From: Treponema sp.
GTDB taxonomy: Bacteria > Spirochaetota > Spirochaetia > Treponematales > Breznakiellaceae
DNA: 6,684 nucleotides
Reading direction: 5' to 3'
Assembly: GCA_031280065.1 (NCBI GenBank)
Contig: JAITHH010000159.1
Span: 1 to 6,684, forward strand
This document shows positions 5,470 to 6,684 of this stretch, in pieces. How positions within the stretch are numbered: the first letter of the stretch is position 1; the number at the start of each line of letters is the position of its first letter. The notes under the pieces were generated by a model. It worked only from the letters and a program-made list of their open reading frames with translations, searched no databases and was not told where the DNA came from. The translations under genes and the position numbers were made by a program.

Positions 5470-5497
5470 CATGCTTCCCTTACTCCTTTGCGTGCCA
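5470..5497 (-). promoter_or_regulatory. Orphan translation-start region resembling the Cys-repeat gene leader
   Basis: Minus strand carries TGGCACGCAAAGGAGT (5482-5497), 15 of 16 identical to the leader just before the Cys-repeat gene (TGGCACACAAAGGAGT, 4645-4660), followed by AAGGGAAGC and an ATG at 5470-5472. The frame runs 53 codons to 5311 and is almost wholly antisense to the vapC end. It resembles no family, so it is not called a gene. It may be the leftover start of a lost gene. Confidence 0.4.
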
Positions 5498-5503
5498 GAT
5501 ATA

Positions 5504-5851
5504 CTAAAAAGAAATTGTTGGCGTAATTCCCATAGCAAGCGCTACAACAAGAAGCGCGACAATCTTAAATATACTTGAATTTCCAGGTTGCTGATTGTTC
5601 TTTTCGATACAGAGCAAAGAAAACAATGGCGGCCAATACATATCCTCTTTATTGAAGAATGGCCAGAAGAGTACCGCAAGAAAAAGCACACGAGGCAGTA
5701 ACCGAATCAATAAGATACATATATCCTTATTTTCTGTTGAATAGTTAAAGAATAGCAATAAACAAATAGCGAAAATAATTCCAAGCGTCAAAACGCCGAA
5801 TAAAATCAAATAGATGATTGATGGACATCTGTTTTCATTTGGGTTTCCCAT
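5504..5851 (-). CDS. Small membrane protein, three predicted helices
   Basis: 115 aa, family not recognised. Hydrophobic segments at about 11-36, 44-65 and 94-114 are joined by a polar loop (STENKD, 38-43) and a longer hydrophilic loop (about 66-92, KEDMYWPP...EKNNQQPGN). Lysines and arginines are few. The coding DNA is visibly AT-rich against the GC-rich genes on both sides, which suggests recent acquisition. The ATG at 5849-5851 has GAAGGAG 8 nt upstream, a good ribosome binding site, and a perfect hairpin lies just before it. Its stop is 7 nt before the orphan start-like leader element. It could be a cassette-type accessory membrane protein; no function can be assigned. Confidence 0.7.
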   Translation of the reverse strand: MGNPNENRCPSIIYLILFGVLTLGIIFAICLLLFFNYSTENKDICILLIRLLPRVLFLAVLFWPFFNKEDMYWPPLFSLLCIEKNNQQPGNSSIFKIVALLVVALAMGITPTISF

Positions 5852-5943
5852 CTTTCCTTCTCCTTCTCGCGTTCCTGAACGCGCTCTGCAAAATTAAACA
5901 CCCCCGGCGGAAACCGTCCCCGCAGCACGGGGCGTTCAAACAT
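5806..5943 (-). CDS. Possible 45-residue basic/acidic peptide
   Basis: An open frame starting at ATG 5943 encodes a polar peptide containing FPPGVFNFAERVQEREKEKERWETQ and ending 46 bp inside the membrane protein gene. The charged helix-like run and the overlap fit a small coupled gene, but the same DNA supplies the purine-rich ribosome binding site of the next gene, which forces such codons. The upstream ribosome binding site is weak (GGGGCGG). The frame is open further upstream to 6096, overlapping the chimeric gene. Real coding status is doubtful. Confidence 0.25.
   Translation of the reverse strand: MFERPVLRGRFPPGVFNFAERVQEREKEKERWETQMKTDVHQSSI
5868..5883 (-). promoter_or_regulatory. Leader hairpin before the membrane protein gene
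   Basis: Arms CGCGTTC and GAACGCG separated by 2 nt; as RNA, a 6-bp stem with a CAGG loop. It ends 1 nt before the GAAGGAG ribosome binding site. The layout matches the hairpin beside the ribosome binding site of the Cys-repeat gene. Confidence 0.35.
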
Positions 5944-5968
5944 AGAGCCGCCCCATACGAGGCGGCGG

Positions 5969-5989
5969 CAGGCGGGAAAACTCCGCCTG
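5969..5989 (-). other. Hairpin after the chimeric gene
   Basis: CAGGCGG-7 nt-CCGCCTG, a perfect 7-bp stem, 4 nt past the chimeric gene stop. On the minus strand the T-run is in the loop and not after the stem, so termination is uncertain. A second stem GCCGCC/GGCGGC (5947-5966) follows it. Confidence 0.35.
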
Positions 5990-5993
5990 TTCC

Positions 5994-6347
5994 TTAAAAC
6001 CCGCCCGTATACCCCAGCTCTTTGAGCCGCTGGCGGGTCTTGATGGGCAGTTTGCCGCAGTCGCTGAAGACGCCGTACATGCCGCCATTCTCCCACTTTA
6101 TTGATGTGAGCGAATCGGGAATGTTCAGATTGAACAAATTAACGCAGTAGTAGAAAGCCATACGCTCAATCATTTTAAGACTTGCCGGCAGTTCCAGCAG
6201 ATTGCCGTTGCGGTCAAAGCCGATAAGCAGATATTTACCCGCTCCGTCGGGCATGGCCCGGTTAAGCTGGCACAAATCAAAGGCTTTGCGAATGTCTGCC
6301 TCGTCAATACCATGTTTGAACGCCGACGGTCTGCATACTATCTCCAC
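5994..6347 (-). CDS. Chimeric ORF: toxin-like N-terminus joined to BspA-type LRR C-terminus
   Basis: 117 aa. Residues 1-52 (SAFKHGIDEADIRKAF..., KYLLIGFDRNGNLLE) resemble the first part of small toxin-like proteins of the type that normally continue with an MYNV...HAMKCR ending. From about residue 53 the sequence switches to a BspA-type (LRR_5) leucine-rich repeat: LPASLKMIERMAFYYC, NIPDSLTSI, FSDCGKLPIKTRQRLKELGYTGGF, the usual end of such surface proteins. The frame is unbroken across the junction near 6190. No signal peptide is present, so the LRR part would stay in the cytoplasm. The start is GTG (6345-6347), 6 nt after a -10 box like that of vapB; no other start fits the conserved N-terminus. 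It is probably a recombination product; whether it is functional is unknown. Family names are from memory. Confidence 0.6.
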   Translation of the reverse strand: MEIVCRPSAFKHGIDEADIRKAFDLCQLNRAMPDGAGKYLLIGFDRNGNLLELPASLKMIERMAFYYCVNLFNLNIPDSLTSIKWENGGMYGVFSDCGKLPIKTRQRLKELGYTGGF

Positions 6348-6353
6348 ACCCTC

Positions 6354-6383
6354 ATTCTACCATAAAAGAAGGCGGAACGGCAA
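6354..6383 (-). promoter_or_regulatory. Extended -10 promoter of the chimeric gene, probably leaderless
   Basis: Minus strand: TTGCCG (6378-6383), an 18-nt spacer ending in TATGG, then TAGAAT (6354-6359). The GTG start follows 6 nt later. The core TTTATGGTAGAATGA (6352-6366) is identical to that of vapB, with the same distance to the start codon. GAGGG lies too close to the start codon to serve as a normal ribosome binding site. Confidence 0.5.
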
Positions 6384-6384
6384 T

Positions 6385-6422
6385 GCGCACGGTGCGAATT
6401 TCGACCTGCGGACAAATACGGC
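6385..6422 (-). repeat. 38-bp upstream element, copy 2
   Basis: Partner of 4674-4711 (28 of 38 matches, concentrated at the two ends). Here it lies just upstream of the -35 of the chimeric gene. It includes the small palindrome CGCAC-G-GTGCG (6386-6396). Confidence 0.4.
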
Positions 6423-6450
6423 GGCAAGACAGGGGGGCGTAGCCCACACT

Positions 6451-6684
6451 CCCCTACAGCGGGTCGTGGTATTTGCGCGGGCTTTTGTTGCAGGGGCTGA
6501 GCACCAGTTGCTTGAAGCTGCGGGACTCGGTGCCGCAGTATTTGCAGGTGTAGGAGGCTTTTTCCGCGCCCTCGTAGGCGTAGTGGTATTTGCTGGGGCT
6601 GCGGGAGCAGGCGGTCGTTACCAACTGGGTGAAGTTTGACGACTCGGCGGCGCAGAATGAGCAGACGTAGAAGCGGCGGGCGGC
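6451..6684. repeat. Long direct repeat, copy 2
   Basis: Second copy of 4239-4472, same orientation, about 91% identical, running off the window end. Its right boundary is therefore unknown. The left boundary is sharp: identity stops a few bases past the stop codon. Confidence 0.95.
6454..6684 (-). CDS. Paralogous Cys/His-repeat protein, C-terminal part
   Basis: The last 76 codons and the stop are in the window; the 5' end lies beyond it. Two complete repeats are visible: C-SF-C...CSRSPSKYH, then C-KY-C...CNKSPRKYH, ending DPL. Identity to the other copy is 68 of 76 residues. Unlike that copy, both repeats keep all four C-x2-C...C...H positions. The protein is presumably secreted like its paralogue, but the signal peptide is outside the window. 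It lies upstream of the chimeric gene on the same strand, 106 bp away, with separate promoter signals between them. The function is unknown. Confidence 0.85.
   Translation of the reverse strand, partial: AARRFYVCSFCAAESSNFTQLVTTACSRSPSKYHYAYEGAEKASYTCKYCGTESRSFKQLVLSPCNKSPRKYHDPL

Noticed and set aside
6202..6639. Plus-strand 145-codon frame near the window end
   Set aside because: Antisense to the Cys-repeat copy 2 and to the chimeric gene start; resembles no family.
4239..6684. The long direct repeats as insertion-sequence or transposon ends
   Set aside because: They are coding copies of a gene, with no transposase, no terminal inverted repeats and no target duplication visible.

Overview
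The window looks like spirochaete DNA, most plausibly a Treponema or Breznakiellaceae relative from an insect or animal gut. This rests on family recollection, not a search. The clues are the PilZ protein with an N-terminal receiver-like domain, a BspA-type leucine-rich-repeat tail ending in LGYTGGF, and a secreted cysteine-repeat family that I associate with gut spirochaetes.

Positions 1-4034 are GC-rich, tightly packed and all on the minus strand, and look like chromosomal backbone. Read in the direction of transcription they hold: a PilZ (c-di-GMP receptor type) protein with its own promoter and a terminator; then a probable operon of an S41 C-terminal processing protease, the 16S rRNA methyltransferase RsmE, and a WecG/TagA/CpsF-like glycosyltransferase. 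The protease and rsmE are 18 bp apart, and rsmE overlaps the glycosyltransferase by 46 bp.

Positions 4035-6684 are an accessory patchwork. A small secreted protein with three Cys/His repeats (minus strand) is followed by a divergent VapBC-type toxin-antitoxin pair (plus strand). Next come an AT-rich three-helix membrane protein (minus) and a short chimeric gene (minus) that joins the front of a toxin-like protein to the end of a BspA-type leucine-rich repeat. The window ends inside a second copy of the Cys/His-repeat gene (minus), about 91% identical to the first at DNA level.

The least ordinary signals are in this accessory part. The vapB gene and the chimeric gene share a 15-bp promoter core, TTTATGGTAGAATGA, placed so that the -10 box ends 6 nt before the start codon; this predicts leaderless mRNAs. 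Other shared upstream fragments link the Cys-repeat gene, the chimeric gene and an orphan start site opposite the vapC end. Together they suggest a region built by repeated duplication and recombination around toxin-like cassettes. No tRNA, rRNA, CRISPR array, insertion sequence or replication origin was seen.
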